Below, piece after piece: positions 1-8,674 of a stretch of 37,965 bases of DNA. Source of the stretch: an uncultured delta proteobacterium (GTDB lineage Bacteria > Myxococcota_A > Polyangia > Polyangiales > Polyangiaceae). Location of the stretch: contig CAIVJW010000434.1 of the NCBI GenBank assembly GCA_903906315.1, forward strand, positions 1 through 37,965. Reading direction: 5' to 3'. Each line of letters starts with the position of its first letter. Position 1 is the stretch's first letter. The position numbers and the translations under genes were made by a program. The notes beneath the pieces were generated by a model that saw nothing but the letters and a program-made list of their open reading frames with translations, had not been told where the DNA came from and ran no database searches.

Positions 1-3000
1 GACGCGCGCGGCGCCGAGGCGGACTTCGGCGCGGCGTGCGCGATCGCCCCGGAGGCCGCGCCGCTGCGCCTCGGGCTCGCCCGCGCGTGCCGCGCGCAGG
101 GCAAGGTCCACGAGGCGCTCGCGGCCGCCGAGGCCGCGGCGCAACGAGCCCCCGAGGACGCCGCCGCGTGGCTGCTGCTCGGCGAGCTCCGCGCGCAGCT
201 CGCGCACGACGAGAAGGCCGCCGAGGCGGTCACGCGCGCCGTCCGCTACGACGCGCGTTCGTTCGAGGCGCACGCGGGCCTCGCCGCCGCGCGCGTGCGG
301 CTGGGCGACCCCGAGGGCGCCGTCGCGGAGCTCGCCCGCGCGGCCGAGATCCGGCCCGAAGCGCCCGAGATCCAGGCCGATCTCGCGCGGCTCCACGAGG
401 CCGCGGGGCGCGCGCCGGACGCCGCCGCCGCGCTCGGGCGCCTCCGCGCGCTGCGCCCGCTGTCCGCCGCGGAGCTCCATCGCCTCGGCCTGATCGCCGC
501 GCGGCTCGGCGACCACGCCACCGCCGCCGACGCTCTGCGCGCGGCCCTCCCCTCGTTCGCCGAGGACCGCGCCGTCCTGATCGCGCTCGCGGTCGCCGAG
601 TCCGCGCTCGGCCGCTTCGAGGACGCGCTGGATCCCCTCGAGACGATCGTCCGGCTCGTGCCCGCGCACCCGAGCGCGAGCGCGCTGCTCGGGCGCGCCT
701 ACGCGCGGACCGAGCGTTGGGACGCCGCCGTCGACGCGCTCGGCCGGGCCATCGCGATCGATCCGCGCAACGGCGAGCTCCACGCCGATCGCCTCGCCGC
801 CCTCGACCACCTCGACCGCCCCGCGGACCGCATCGGCGCGCTCGACCTCGCGGCGCGCACGTTCCCGGAGGACGCGCGCGCCTCCGCGCGGCTCGGCCTC
901 GCGCTCGCCGACGCGCATCGCGACGACGAGTCGATCGCCTGGCTCGAGCGCGCGATCGCCCTCGATCCGGGGGTCGACGTCGCGCCGCGCCTGGCTTCGC
1001 TCCTGCTCTCTCGCGCGCGCCGCGAGCACGCGGCGGGTCAGGGGCCCCGCGCCGTCGAGAGCGCGCGCGCCTCCCTCGCGATCGCGCCGGACCCGACGGC
1101 CGCGGCCATCTTCGCCGCCGACCGCCTCCGCGAGCGCGACGATCACGCCGAGGCGGCGGCGCTCTACCAGCGCGCGCTCGACGCGCGGCTCGACGCCGTC
1201 GACGCCCTCTTCGGATCCGCCGCGTGCAACGTCGCGCTCGGCCGCCCCGCCGACGCCGTCGCCGCGCTCCGCCGCGCCGTCCGCGTGGATCCGGCGCGGC
1301 TCGACGCGCACCGCCTGCTCGCCTCCACGCTCGGCGCGACCGGCGACAAGGAGGGCGCGCTCGCCGCCCACGCCGAGGTGCTCCGCCTCGCGCCGGACGA
1401 CGCCGACGCCCTGCTCGCGACCGGGCGGATCGGCGCCTCCCTCGGCCGCTTCGAGGAGGCCCGCGTCGCGCTCGACCGCGCGCTCGCGGCGCGCCCCGGC
1501 GACACCGAGGTCCTGCTCGAGCTGTCGAGCGTCCGCGCGCGGCTCGGCCTCGGCGAGCAGAGCCTCGAGGCGGCCGAAGCGCTCGCGCGGGCGGTCCCCG
1601 CGGACGCGCGCGCGCAGCGACAGCTCGGCGAGGCCCACGCCGCCGTCGGCGACGCCGAGCGGGCCATCGAAGCGCTCTCGCGCGCGCACGCCCTCGATCC
1701 GGCCCTCGCCGGCGTGACCGACCGCCTCGGCGCGCTCACCTTCGAGCGCGGCAAGCGCGAGGTCCAGGCGGGCGACCCCGCGCGCGCGCTGCCCGACCTC
1801 GAGCGCGCCGCGGCGCTGCTCGCCAAGGACCCCGAGCCGCCGCTCGCGCTCGCCCGCGTCCACGCGGATCTCGGCCACGCGAAGGACGCGATCGACGCGG
1901 CGAAGACCGCCCTCGCGCGCCGCGAGGACCACGTCGGAGCCTGGATCTTCCTCGGCGAGCTGCAGGCCGGCCTCGGCCTCCCCGAGCCTGCCGCCGCCGC
2001 GTTCGCCTCCGCGCTCCGCTTCGATCGCACCCGCTTCGCGGCGCAGCTCGGCCTCGGCCTCGCGAGCCTCGCGATCGGTCGAGCGCGCGACGCCGAGGAG
2101 GCCCTCGACCGCGCGGCCTCGATCCCCCCCGACCGCCCGGGCGACCTCGCGCGCGTGCACGCCGCGCGCGCCGATCTCCTCTCCTCGCAGGGCCGCACGG
2201 CCGACGCCATCGCCGCCTTCCGCAGCCTCGCCGCCGAGCGCGCGCTCACGCCGCACGAGCACCGCGCGCTCGGCCAGCTCCAGGCCGCGAGCGGCGACGC
2301 GGCGAGCGCGGCGGCCTCGCTCGAGCAGGCCGTGTCCGGCGGCGCGACCGACCTCGACGCCCTCCTCGAGCTCGCCGCCGCGTACGACGCCGGCGGGCGC
2401 AAGGCCGACACCGCCGCGGCCCTCGAGCGCGCGATCGCCATCGACCCGGATCACGGCGTCGCGAACGCGCGGCTCGGCGCCTGCTGGGCCGCGCTCGACC
2501 GCCACGAGGACGCCGTGCGCGCGCTCTCGATCGCGCGGCGCGCCGACCCGGGGTCGAAGGCGATCCTCGAGCAGCTCGTCGACAGCTTCGGCCGGCTCGG
2601 CCGCAAGCTCGAGGCCGTCGAGGCGATCGTGGCCCGCGTCGAGCTCGCCCCGAACGACCCGCGCTGGCTCGCCCGCCTCGGCGAGGCGCTCGCGGACCTC
2701 GAGCGCTTCGACGAGGCCGCCGCCGCGTGGGACCGCGCGCGCGCCGCGCCCGACGCGCCGCCGGACGCCGGCGCCCACCTCGCGGCGATGTACGTGGCCG
2801 CCGCCGACATCGAGGCGCGCGACGGCGACCCCGAGGCCGCGCTCCACCGCTACCGCCGCGCGATGACCGCCGACCCGCGCAGCGATCGCGCGCGCCTCGG
2901 CGCCGCCCGATCGCTCATCGCCCTCGACCGGCCCGACGAGGCGATGTCCGTGGCCCACTCCGCCCTCGTCGCGGCCCCCGGGTCGCTCGAGGCCGCGGTG

Positions 3001-3939
3001 CTCCTCGGCGAGCTCTACGCGAAGCACGGAAAGCAGGCGGAGGCCGCGCAGGTCTTCGAGTTCGCCGGCGCCGCTCACCCGAAGGCGTTCGAGATCGCGT
3101 TCGGCCTGGGCAAGAGCCTCGCGCTGCTGCGGCGGCCCGCCGAGGCGGCCGTGGCGCTCCGCCGCGCCGCGGAGATCGACCCGACCCACCTGCTCTCCCG
3201 GCGCATGCTCGCGAGGATGCTCGAGACGGCCGGCGACGCCGACGGCGCGACGGCGGCGTGGAGATCCGTGCTCGCGGCCGAGCCCGACGACGCCGTCGCG
3301 AGCCAGCGCGTCGGCCTGCTCCTCGCCGCCGCCGGCAAGCACGAGGACGCCATCGCGGCGCTCCTCGTCGCGCGGCGCGCGCAGCCCGACGACCTCGAGG
3401 TAACCCTCGCGCTCGCCGCGTCCTACGAGGCCCGCGGCCTGCACGGCGAGGCCGCGCCGCTGCTGGCCGCGGCGACGCGCGCGCGCACCGACGACGCCGC
3501 CCTCCACGAGCGGCTCTCTCGCGCCTACCAGGCCGCCGACCAGCTCTCCGCCGCGGCGAAGGCCTACCAGCGCGTCATCGACCTCGGCCGGCGCGACCCT
3601 GCCGCGCTCGATCACGTGGGCGAGCTCCATGAGCGAGCGGGCGAGCACGAGGCCGCGCTCCGCGCCTTCCAGGAGGTCTACCGCCTCGACCCGCGGAGCG
3701 TCCGCGCGATCCGCCGCATCGCCGACGTCCTCACGACGCTCGGCCGCGCGACCGACGCGATCGCGTGGCTCAAGGGCGCCGCCGGCCTCGCGCCGCGCGA
3801 CGCCGCCGTCCACAACGCGCTCGCGCTGGCCTACCTGGCGATCGGGCGCCGCGCCGAGGCGACCGCCGAGTACCAGCTCGTCTGCGGCCTCGACCCGACC
3901 CTCGCGACCCAGCTCTACTACCGGCTCGGCGGGCGCTGA
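1..3939 (+). CDS. Giant TPR protein, 5' end outside window
   Basis: The reading frame is open from the first base and ends at TGA, giving 1312 residues without the start. The sequence is a nearly unbroken series of about 34-residue TPR units, roughly three dozen, each with the helix-turn-helix pattern of G/A-x-x-A followed by an A-L-x-x-A-x-x-x-D-P type end. No catalytic domain, signal peptide or membrane segment is seen in this part. TPR solenoids are protein-binding scaffolds, and any enzymatic or anchoring domain would lie in the missing N-terminus. The composition is extreme in Ala, Arg, Leu, Asp and Glu. It converges on the diguanylate cyclase gene with 63 bp between them. The TPR call is firm; the biological role is unknown. 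Confidence 0.9.
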   Translation, partial: DARGAEADFGAACAIAPEAAPLRLGLARACRAQGKVHEALAAAEAAAQRAPEDAAAWLLLGELRAQLAHDEKAAEAVTRAVRYDARSFEAHAGLAAARVRLGDPEGAVAELARAAEIRPEAPEIQADLARLHEAAGRAPDAAAALGRLRALRPLSAAELHRLGLIAARLGDHATAADALRAALPSFAEDRAVLIALAVAESALGRFEDALDPLETIVRLVPAHPSASALLGRAYARTERWDAAVDALGRAIAIDPRNGELHADRLAALDHLDRPADRIGALDLAARTFPEDARASARLGLALADAHRDDESIAWLERAIALDPGVDVAPRLASLLLSRARREHAAGQGPRAVESARASLAIAPDPTAAAIFAADRLRERDDHAEAAALYQRALDARLDAVDALFGSAACNVALGRPADAVAALRRAVRVDPARLDAHRLLASTLGATGDKEGALAAHAEVLRLAPDDADALLATGRIGASLGRFEEARVALDRALAARPGDTEVLLELSSVRARLGLGEQSLEAAEALARAVPADARAQRQLGEAHAAVGDAERAIEALSRAHALDPALAGVTDRLGALTFERGKREVQAGDPARALPDLERAAALLAKDPEPPLALARVHADLGHAKDAIDAAKTALARREDHVGAWIFLGELQAGLGLPEPAAAAFASALRFDRTRFAAQLGLGLASLAIGRARDAEEALDRAASIPPDRPGDLARVHAARADLLSSQGRTADAIAAFRSLAAERALTPHEHRALGQLQAASGDAASAAASLEQAVSGGATDLDALLELAAAYDAGGRKADTAAALERAIAIDPDHGVANARLGACWAALDRHEDAVRALSIARRADPGSKAILEQLVDSFGRLGRKLEAVEAIVARVELAPNDPRWLARLGEALADLERFDEAAAAWDRARAAPDAPPDAGAHLAAMYVAAADIEARDGDPEAALHRYRRAMTADPRSDRARLGAARSLIALDRPDEAMSVAHSALVAAPGSLEAAVLLGELYAKHGKQAEAAQVFEFAGAAHPKAFEIAFGLGKSLALLRRPAEAAVALRRAAEIDPTHLLSRRMLARMLETAGDADGATAAWRSVLAAEPDDAVASQRVGLLLAAAGKHEDAIAALLVARRAQPDDLEVTLALAASYEARGLHGEAAPLLAAATRARTDDAALHERLSRAYQAADQLSAAAKAYQRVIDLGRRDPAALDHVGELHERAGEHEAALRAFQEVYRLDPRSVRAIRRIADVLTTLGRATDAIAWLKGAAGLAPRDAAVHNALALAYLAIGRRAEATAEYQLVCGLDPTLATQLYYRLGGR

Positions 3940-3976
3940 CCGGGGCTCGGAGACACGCCGCGCAGCTGCGGGGCGC

Positions 3977-3999
3977 GCCGCCCCCCGCCGACGGGCGGC
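3977..3999. terminator. GC hairpin between convergent genes, possible bidirectional terminator
   Basis: A perfect 7-bp inverted repeat (GCCGCCC and GGGCGGC) with a 9-nt loop lies 37 bp after the TPR gene stop and 3 bp after the stop of the minus-strand cyclase gene. There is no T-tract on either side, so termination is inferred from position only. Confidence 0.4.
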
Positions 4000-4002
4000 C
4001 CC

Positions 4003-4929
4003 TCACTCCTCGATGCGGTTGCGCCCGGCCTGCTTCGCCCGGTAGAGCGCGTCGTCCGCGCGCTGCAGCCAGTGCTCGGCGGTCTCGTTGCCCCCGGAGG
4101 CGAGCACCGCGATCCCGCCGCTGATCGTGAGCACGAGCAGCGGCGGGTTGCCCTCGTGCACGACCCCGAGCCCCTCGACCGCGCTCCGGACGCGCTCCAT
4201 CGCGATGCGCGACCCGGCCACCGTCTGCTCGGCGAGGATCACGAGGAACTCCTCGCCGCCGTAGCGGTAGAGCGCGTCGCCGCCTCGCAGCTGCGCCTTG
4301 ATGGCGTCGGCCACCCGCCGCAGCGCGACGTCGCCCGCGAGGTGGCCGTAGCGGTCGTTGAACCTCTTGAAGTGGTCGACGTCGACGAGCGCCGCCGCGT
4401 ACTGGTGGCGATAGCGCCGCGCGCGCGCCTCGAGCGCCTGGAGGTCCTCGTGGAGGCGCAGGCGGTTGTTGATGCGCGTCAGCGGGTCGGTCCGCGCGGC
4501 CTCGTACTCGGCGAGGCGAAGCCGCTCGAGCTCCGACTTCTGCTCGAGCAGCCGCCGGTGCAGCGACGTCACGCGCGACGCCGCGATGAGGCGCGCGTGC
4601 AGCTCGTCGACGTCGACCGGCTTGGTCAGGTAGTCGTCGGCGCCCGCCTGCATCCCGTGCAGGAAGTGCTGCTTGTCGTCGAACGCCGTCATGAAGATGA
4701 AGTAGGCGTACATCTCGCGCGGCGCCTCGCGCACGCGCCGGCAAAACTCCACGCCCTCCATCCCCGGCATCTGCCAGTCGCTGATGATCACGTCGGGCGG
4801 GTCGCGCTGAAACGCCTCCCACGCCTCCACGCCGTCGGCCGCGAGGCAGCACTCGTGGCCCAGGCGCTGCAGGCTGCGCTGGAGGATGAGCCGCGAGACG
4901 GCGTCGTCCTCGGCTACGAGGACCTTCAC
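4003..4929 (-). CDS. Response regulator with GGDEF diguanylate cyclase domain
   Basis: This 308-residue protein has an N-terminal receiver (acidic pair near residues 8-9, phospho-acceptor D51, conserved K103), a short helical linker, and a C-terminal GGDEF domain with active-site GGEEF at 224-228. The product-inhibition I-site RGGD is at 215-218, five residues before the active site, so cyclic-di-GMP synthesis with feedback control is expected. The architecture is the PleD/WspR type. The start is GTG, which overlaps the TGA of the hybrid kinase gene upstream as GTGA; an AAGGTGG sequence lies just before it. Translational coupling and the shared operon suggest the kinase, through its HPt domain, phosphorylates this regulator. 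That partnership is inference; the enzyme family is clear. Confidence 0.94.
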   Translation of the reverse strand: MKVLVAEDDAVSRLILQRSLQRLGHECCLAADGVEAWEAFQRDPPDVIISDWQMPGMEGVEFCRRVREAPREMYAYFIFMTAFDDKQHFLHGMQAGADDYLTKPVDVDELHARLIAASRVTSLHRRLLEQKSELERLRLAEYEAARTDPLTRINNRLRLHEDLQALEARARRYRHQYAAALVDVDHFKRFNDRYGHLAGDVALRRVADAIKAQLRGGDALYRYGGEEFLVILAEQTVAGSRIAMERVRSAVEGLGVVHEGNPPLLVLTISGGIAVLASGGNETAEHWLQRADDALYRAKQAGRNRIEE

Positions 4930-7130
4930 GCGCCACCTTGTGCGACCGGCCCCGAGACCTCGCTCGCGAGCGCGACGCGGACGCGCTCGAGCTCCTCCTC
5001 GAGCTCCTTGACGAGGTCCGCGCACGCGACCGCCGCGCCGCGCCGCGCCTGCTCCTCGATCGCCCCGCAGAGCGCCTGCATGCCGCGCGCGCCGAGGTGC
5101 CCCGAGCTCCCCTTCAGCGTGTGCGCCGCCCGCTCGAGCGCGCTCGGATCCCCCGCCGTCACCGCCGCGCGGAGCCCCACGAGGCGCCGGGTCGCGTCCG
5201 ACAGGAACAGGCCCACGACCTCGGTGACCACGTCCGGCTCGTCCTCGCGCTGGACCTGCCGGAGCTTCGTGATCGCCTCGCGATCGATCACCAGCGAGCC
5301 CATGCGCACGAGGTCCCCGAGCGTCGCCGGCGCCGGCGTGCGACCCGCGCCGTACCGGGACGACCGCGGGAACGCCTCGGAGCTGCGCGGCGGCGCCTCG
5401 GAGGGACGCAACGCCTCGCCGCGGCCGCCGTCGACCGCGCGCGCGGCCTCCGAGGCGCGAAGATCGCTCCCCACGCGGGGCAAACGCACCGTCGCGGTGC
5501 GCGTCGACGGCAGCGGGCACCAGCGCCGCAGCACGTGGTCGAGGGCCTCCGCGACGATCGGCTTCGAAAGGTAGTCGTCCATGCCCGCCTCGACGCAGCG
5601 CTCCCGCGCGCCGGGGCCCGTGTTCGCGGTCAGGGCGATGACGGGCGTGCGTCGCCCGGTCTCCCGCCGTCGGATCTCCGCCGTCGCCTGGTAGCCGTCG
5701 AAGCCGGGCATCTGGCAGTCCATCAACACGGCCACGTACGTTCCGGACAGGACCGCCTCGACCGCCTGCGCGCCGTCGCCCACGACGTCGGCCGAGTAGC
5801 CGCGCTTCTCGACGAGGAACGCGCCGACCTTCTGGTTGACGAGGTTGTCGTCGACCACGAGCACCCGCGGCCGCGCTTGCCGCGCCTCGTCGAGCGGCAG
5901 GCGCTGCACCGTCGACACGCGGGTCGCGCCGCGGAAGGTGTCGACCGGCGAGCCCATCAGGGTCATCAGGCTCGCGTTGAGCTGCGACTGCCGCACCGGC
6001 TTGGCGAGCAGCGCGGAGACGCCGCGCACCGCGGGCAGGTTCGCGATCTGGCCCGGATACGCGAGCATGATGACCTTCGTCGAGGCGATGCGCCGGTCGG
6101 CGGCGATCGCCCCCGCGAGCGCGACGCCGTCCATGTCGGGCAGCGCCGCGCCCACGAGGGCGACGTCGCAGGGCTCGCCGCTGTTCACGCCCGCGCGCAG
6201 CGCGTCCAGGGCGGCGTCGCCACCGTGCACCACGAGGCACTCGATGCCGAGCGCGGCGACCATGTCCGACAGCACCCCGCAACCCGGCCCACCCTTCTCG
6301 GCGAGCAGGACGCGCCGGCCGTGCAGGTCGGTCCGCGGGATCGCGTTGCGCTCGGCCGCCCCGGAGCGACGCTCGAGCCGCGCCGTGCAGAAGAACGTGG
6401 TGCCGAAGCCCGGCGTGGACGTCACGCCGATCTCGCCGTCCATCGCCTCCGTGAGCCGCTTCGCGAGGGCCAGGCCGAGGCCCGTGCCGCCTTGCGCCGG
6501 GCTCGTGCCGCGGTCGACCTGCGAGTAGGCGCGAAACAGGCGCTCGATGCCCGCGACGCTGATCCCGACGCCGGTGTCCTCGACCTCGAACCGCACCACC
6601 ACGGCGTCGTCCCCCTCGGACGCGAGCGCCGCGCGCAGGACGACCTCGCCGCGATCGGTGAACTTGATCGCGTTCGACACCAGGTTGATGAGGATCTGAC
6701 GCAGGCGCATCGGGTCGCCGCGCACGCCGCTCGGGATGGAGGGCGCGATCGCCACGACGAGCTCGATCCCCTTCGCGTGCGCGCGTTCGGCGAGCAGCTC
6801 GCCGACCTCCTCGACCGTCCGGCGCAGGTCGAAGTCGAGGCGATCGATCTCGAGCTTGCCGGACTGCGCCTTGGCGAAGTCGAGGACGTTGTTGATGATG
6901 TGCAGCAGCGCGTCGCCCGACGACCGGATCCGCTTGGCGCAGTCGCGCTGGTCGTAGCTGAGCTCGGTGTCGAGCAAGAGGCCCGTGATGCCGACGACCC
7001 CGTTGAGGAGCGTGCGCATCTCGTGGCTCATGTTGGCGAACGCCTCGGACTGAAGGCGCTCGAGCCGGAGGGCCTCGCGCGCCTCGTCCAGCTCGGCCAT
7101 CAGGGCCGCGAGCCTCGTGTCGTCGCCCAT
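4926..7130 (-). CDS. Hybrid histidine kinase: HisKA-HATPase-pseudoREC-REC-HPt
   Basis: This 734-residue soluble protein has no membrane segment or PAS domain. A short coiled coil leads into HisKA with H36 in SHEMRT; the usual following proline is leucine. A HATPase domain follows (N-box around N153, DTGVGI near 185, GGTGLGL near 214). Residues about 270-395 form a receiver-like fold in which the phospho-acceptor position is Gly327 (VGAALPDMDG) and the acidic pair is lost, so it is a pseudo-receiver. A complete receiver (about 421-535) has D471 and K523. A charged linker leads to an HPt domain with H670 in AAHTLKGSSG. The His-Asp-His chain would pass phosphate to the downstream REC-GGDEF protein. 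The ATG was chosen because the HisKA coiled coil follows it and GGAG lies 3-4 bases upstream; longer frames are Arg-rich shadow. Confidence 0.93.
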   Translation of the reverse strand: MGDDTRLAALMAELDEAREALRLERLQSEAFANMSHEMRTLLNGVVGITGLLLDTELSYDQRDCAKRIRSSGDALLHIINNVLDFAKAQSGKLEIDRLDFDLRRTVEEVGELLAERAHAKGIELVVAIAPSIPSGVRGDPMRLRQILINLVSNAIKFTDRGEVVLRAALASEGDDAVVVRFEVEDTGVGISVAGIERLFRAYSQVDRGTSPAQGGTGLGLALAKRLTEAMDGEIGVTSTPGFGTTFFCTARLERRSGAAERNAIPRTDLHGRRVLLAEKGGPGCGVLSDMVAALGIECLVVHGGDAALDALRAGVNSGEPCDVALVGAALPDMDGVALAGAIAADRRIASTKVIMLAYPGQIANLPAVRGVSALLAKPVRQSQLNASLMTLMGSPVDTFRGATRVSTVQRLPLDEARQARPRVLVVDDNLVNQKVGAFLVEKRGYSADVVGDGAQAVEAVLSGTYVAVLMDCQMPGFDGYQATAEIRRRETGRRTPVIALTANTGPGARERCVEAGMDDYLSKPIVAEALDHVLRRWCPLPSTRTATVRLPRVGSDLRASEAARAVDGGRGEALRPSEAPPRSSEAFPRSSRYGAGRTPAPATLGDLVRMGSLVIDREAITKLRQVQREDEPDVVTEVVGLFLSDATRRLVGLRAAVTAGDPSALERAAHTLKGSSGHLGARGMQALCGAIEEQARRGAAVACADLVKELEEELERVRVALASEVSGPVAQGGA

Positions 7131-7135
7131 CTGCT

Positions 7136-7159
7136 CCGCGCAGCCTATGCGCTGCGCGG
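7136..7159. promoter_or_regulatory. Perfect inverted repeat upstream of hybrid kinase gene
   Basis: Two 9-bp arms (CCGCGCAGC and GCTGCGCGG) flank a 6-bp centre. The repeat ends 5 bp before the kinase ATG and covers the proposed -10 box on the minus strand. It could be an operator or a leader hairpin that masks the ribosome site. Neither use is shown by the sequence alone. Confidence 0.4.
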
Positions 7160-7171
7160 CAGGTGGAGCAA
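7142..7171 (-). promoter_or_regulatory. Candidate promoter of hybrid kinase-cyclase operon
   Basis: On the minus strand TTGCTC (7171-7166) and TAGGCT (7147-7142) are separated by 18 bp, a fair sigma-70-like pair. The -10 box lies 11 nt before the ATG, so the leader would be very short. Confidence 0.35.
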
Positions 7172-7394
7172 GGTGGGACGACGCCTCCGGAGCGATTCGA
7201 GCGCGGTCCCCCGAGGACGCCTCCCGCCGACGACGACGCCGGCTCGACCTGCGCCGCGCGCCAGGCCCGGCCGAACGCGCGGATCGCAGAGGCGCAGGCC
7301 GCGGGGCCGACGCCGGCGAGCCAGATCCACGCCGGAAACGCGAAGAATGCGGCGGGCTCGCGGGCGTGGCCACCGGGTGGCCCCAGCGCGAGCC
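7172..7394. other. Spacer with no gene recognised
   Basis: This is the rest of the 310-bp gap between the hybrid kinase start and the ferritin-like gene stop. Open frames here are Arg/Pro/Ala-rich extensions of neighbouring shadows and have no recognisable domain. Apart from the promoter and hairpin listed separately, nothing is seen in it. Confidence 0.5.
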
Positions 7395-7439
7395 TCGGGC
7401 TTCGGTGCGTCGCGCTTGGCCGGACGCGCCGAAGCTCGA
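7395..7439 (-). terminator. Long hairpin directly after ferritin-like gene
   Basis: Two 17-nt arms match at 15 positions around an 11-nt loop. The repeat begins one base after the stop codon of the minus-strand ferritin-like gene. The two mismatches are transitions that would be G-U pairs only in plus-strand RNA. There is no U-tract. Its position suggests a terminator or an mRNA 3'-end stabiliser. Confidence 0.45.
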
Positions 7440-7440
7440 A

Positions 7441-8412
7441 TCACAGCGCGGTGACGGTGACCCGCGTGCGGTCGACGGCCTCCTCGGCCGCGCGCACGCT
7501 CGTGAACGACGGGCCCTCGGAGGCGCGCAGCTCGGCCGGATCGAGCCCGAAGAGGCGCAGCAGCAGCGTCGACGGCGTGAGGTCGAAGTCGGCCTCCTGC
7601 AGGAAGAGCCGCCCGAGGTGCTCGGCGTACGCGGTCGAGAGCTCCTTGAACGTCACCTTGTCGAAGAGGGCGGCGCGCTCGCGGCTGGCCGCGGCGGAGC
7701 CGAGCAGGGCCAGGAACAGCAGGTGGTAGATCGCCTTCATGCGCAGCCGCGTCGGCAGGCCGGGCCGGCGCTTCATCGTCTCGCGCAGGAAGTGGACGTT
7801 CAGCGGGACGTGGAACGACTCGTCGCGCGTCAGGATCGTCAGCATGTGCCGCACGGCCGGGTGCGTCGCGCGGCGGAGCGCCAGGCGGTAGGTCGTCGAG
7901 CCGATCGTCTCGAACATGAGGTTCGTGAGCACGATCGTCTCCATGCGCTTCGCCCGGGCGTAGAGCTTGTAGAACGTGCCCGTGACGCGGCCCATCGGCC
8001 GGACGTCGCCGCCGAGGTACGCGAGGAACTCGGTCAAGAGCGCGCGGTGCCAGCCTTCCTCGTCGCCGTAGAGGCGCAGCACCTCGGCGAGCTCCGGGTC
8101 CCACTCGGCGACCTCGGCGGCGAGCTCGTGGGCCTGCGAGAGGCCCGACTCCTCGGCGCGGTACGCGGCGTTGAAGAACGCGATCGCCGCCTGCCGCTCG
8201 GCCTCCGAGGCCCACGCGATCGGCTCGTCGAGCGGCAGCTTCTCGTCGTACATCCGCTCGGCCCGACGCCGCAGCATCCCGAGCCACCACGACGTCGACC
8301 GGTCCGGTCCGCCCCCCTGCGCGCGCCGGGCGTCGGCGTTCGCGGCGCCCCCCTCGACGGCGCGCAGCTCGGGTCGGTCGTGGGTCGAAGCGGCAGGCTC
8401 GTTCGTCGACAT
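7441..8412 (-). CDS. Ferritin-like di-iron protein
   Basis: The 323-residue product is mostly helical and carries the ligand pattern of a four-helix-bundle di-iron carboxylate protein: a Glu in AEESG (87-88), ExxH at E119-H122 (EEGWH), a lone Glu at E168 (FETIG), and ExxH at E198-H201 (DESFH). This spacing resembles ferritin-like oxygenases such as the AurF group, but I cannot assign a substrate. There is a disordered N-terminus of about 40 residues and no signal peptide. The start is the ATG preceded by GAGGGG two bases away; an upstream in-frame start would only add Arg/Thr-rich sequence. It is divergent from the 5'-nucleotidase gene. Family confidence is good; the exact function is open. 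Confidence 0.8.
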   Translation of the reverse strand: MSTNEPAASTHDRPELRAVEGGAANADARRAQGGGPDRSTSWWLGMLRRRAERMYDEKLPLDEPIAWASEAERQAAIAFFNAAYRAEESGLSQAHELAAEVAEWDPELAEVLRLYGDEEGWHRALLTEFLAYLGGDVRPMGRVTGTFYKLYARAKRMETIVLTNLMFETIGSTTYRLALRRATHPAVRHMLTILTRDESFHVPLNVHFLRETMKRRPGLPTRLRMKAIYHLLFLALLGSAAASRERAALFDKVTFKELSTAYAEHLGRLFLQEADFDLTPSTLLLRLFGLDPAELRASEGPSFTSVRAAEEAVDRTRVTVTAL

Positions 8413-8437
8413 ATCCCCTCGAGGCGTCGTGGTCGGG

Positions 8438-8454
8438 CCGCGGCGACGCCGCGG
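8438..8454. repeat. Short perfect inverted repeat in ferritin-like gene leader
   Basis: CCGCGGC and GCCGCGG flank a 3-bp centre, 26 bp upstream of the ferritin-like start codon in the 262-bp divergent spacer. It could be an operator or a leader hairpin. In DNA this GC-rich, chance is a real alternative. Confidence 0.25.
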
Positions 8455-8674
8455 GAGATCGCCGGACCATACCGTAAGCCCCACTGCTTTCCGAGGACTT
8501 CGATCGCGGACCTCGGGCTGCCTGCACGTGGCCCGCGATCGCTGGCGTCGGCCCTTCGACGGCGGGTCCCCGGTGCGATAGGGTTTGTGTCATCGCCGCG
8601 GGGCCGGCTGGCCTGGCCCCGAGGCGGATGGCTGGCGCGGTCGGCCGCGATCGCCCTCCCCCGAGCCGAGCCAA

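Noticed and set aside
7131-7373. N-terminal extension of the hybrid kinase
   Set aside because: The extra 81 residues are Arg/Ser/Pro-rich without a domain and would run through the promoter and palindrome.
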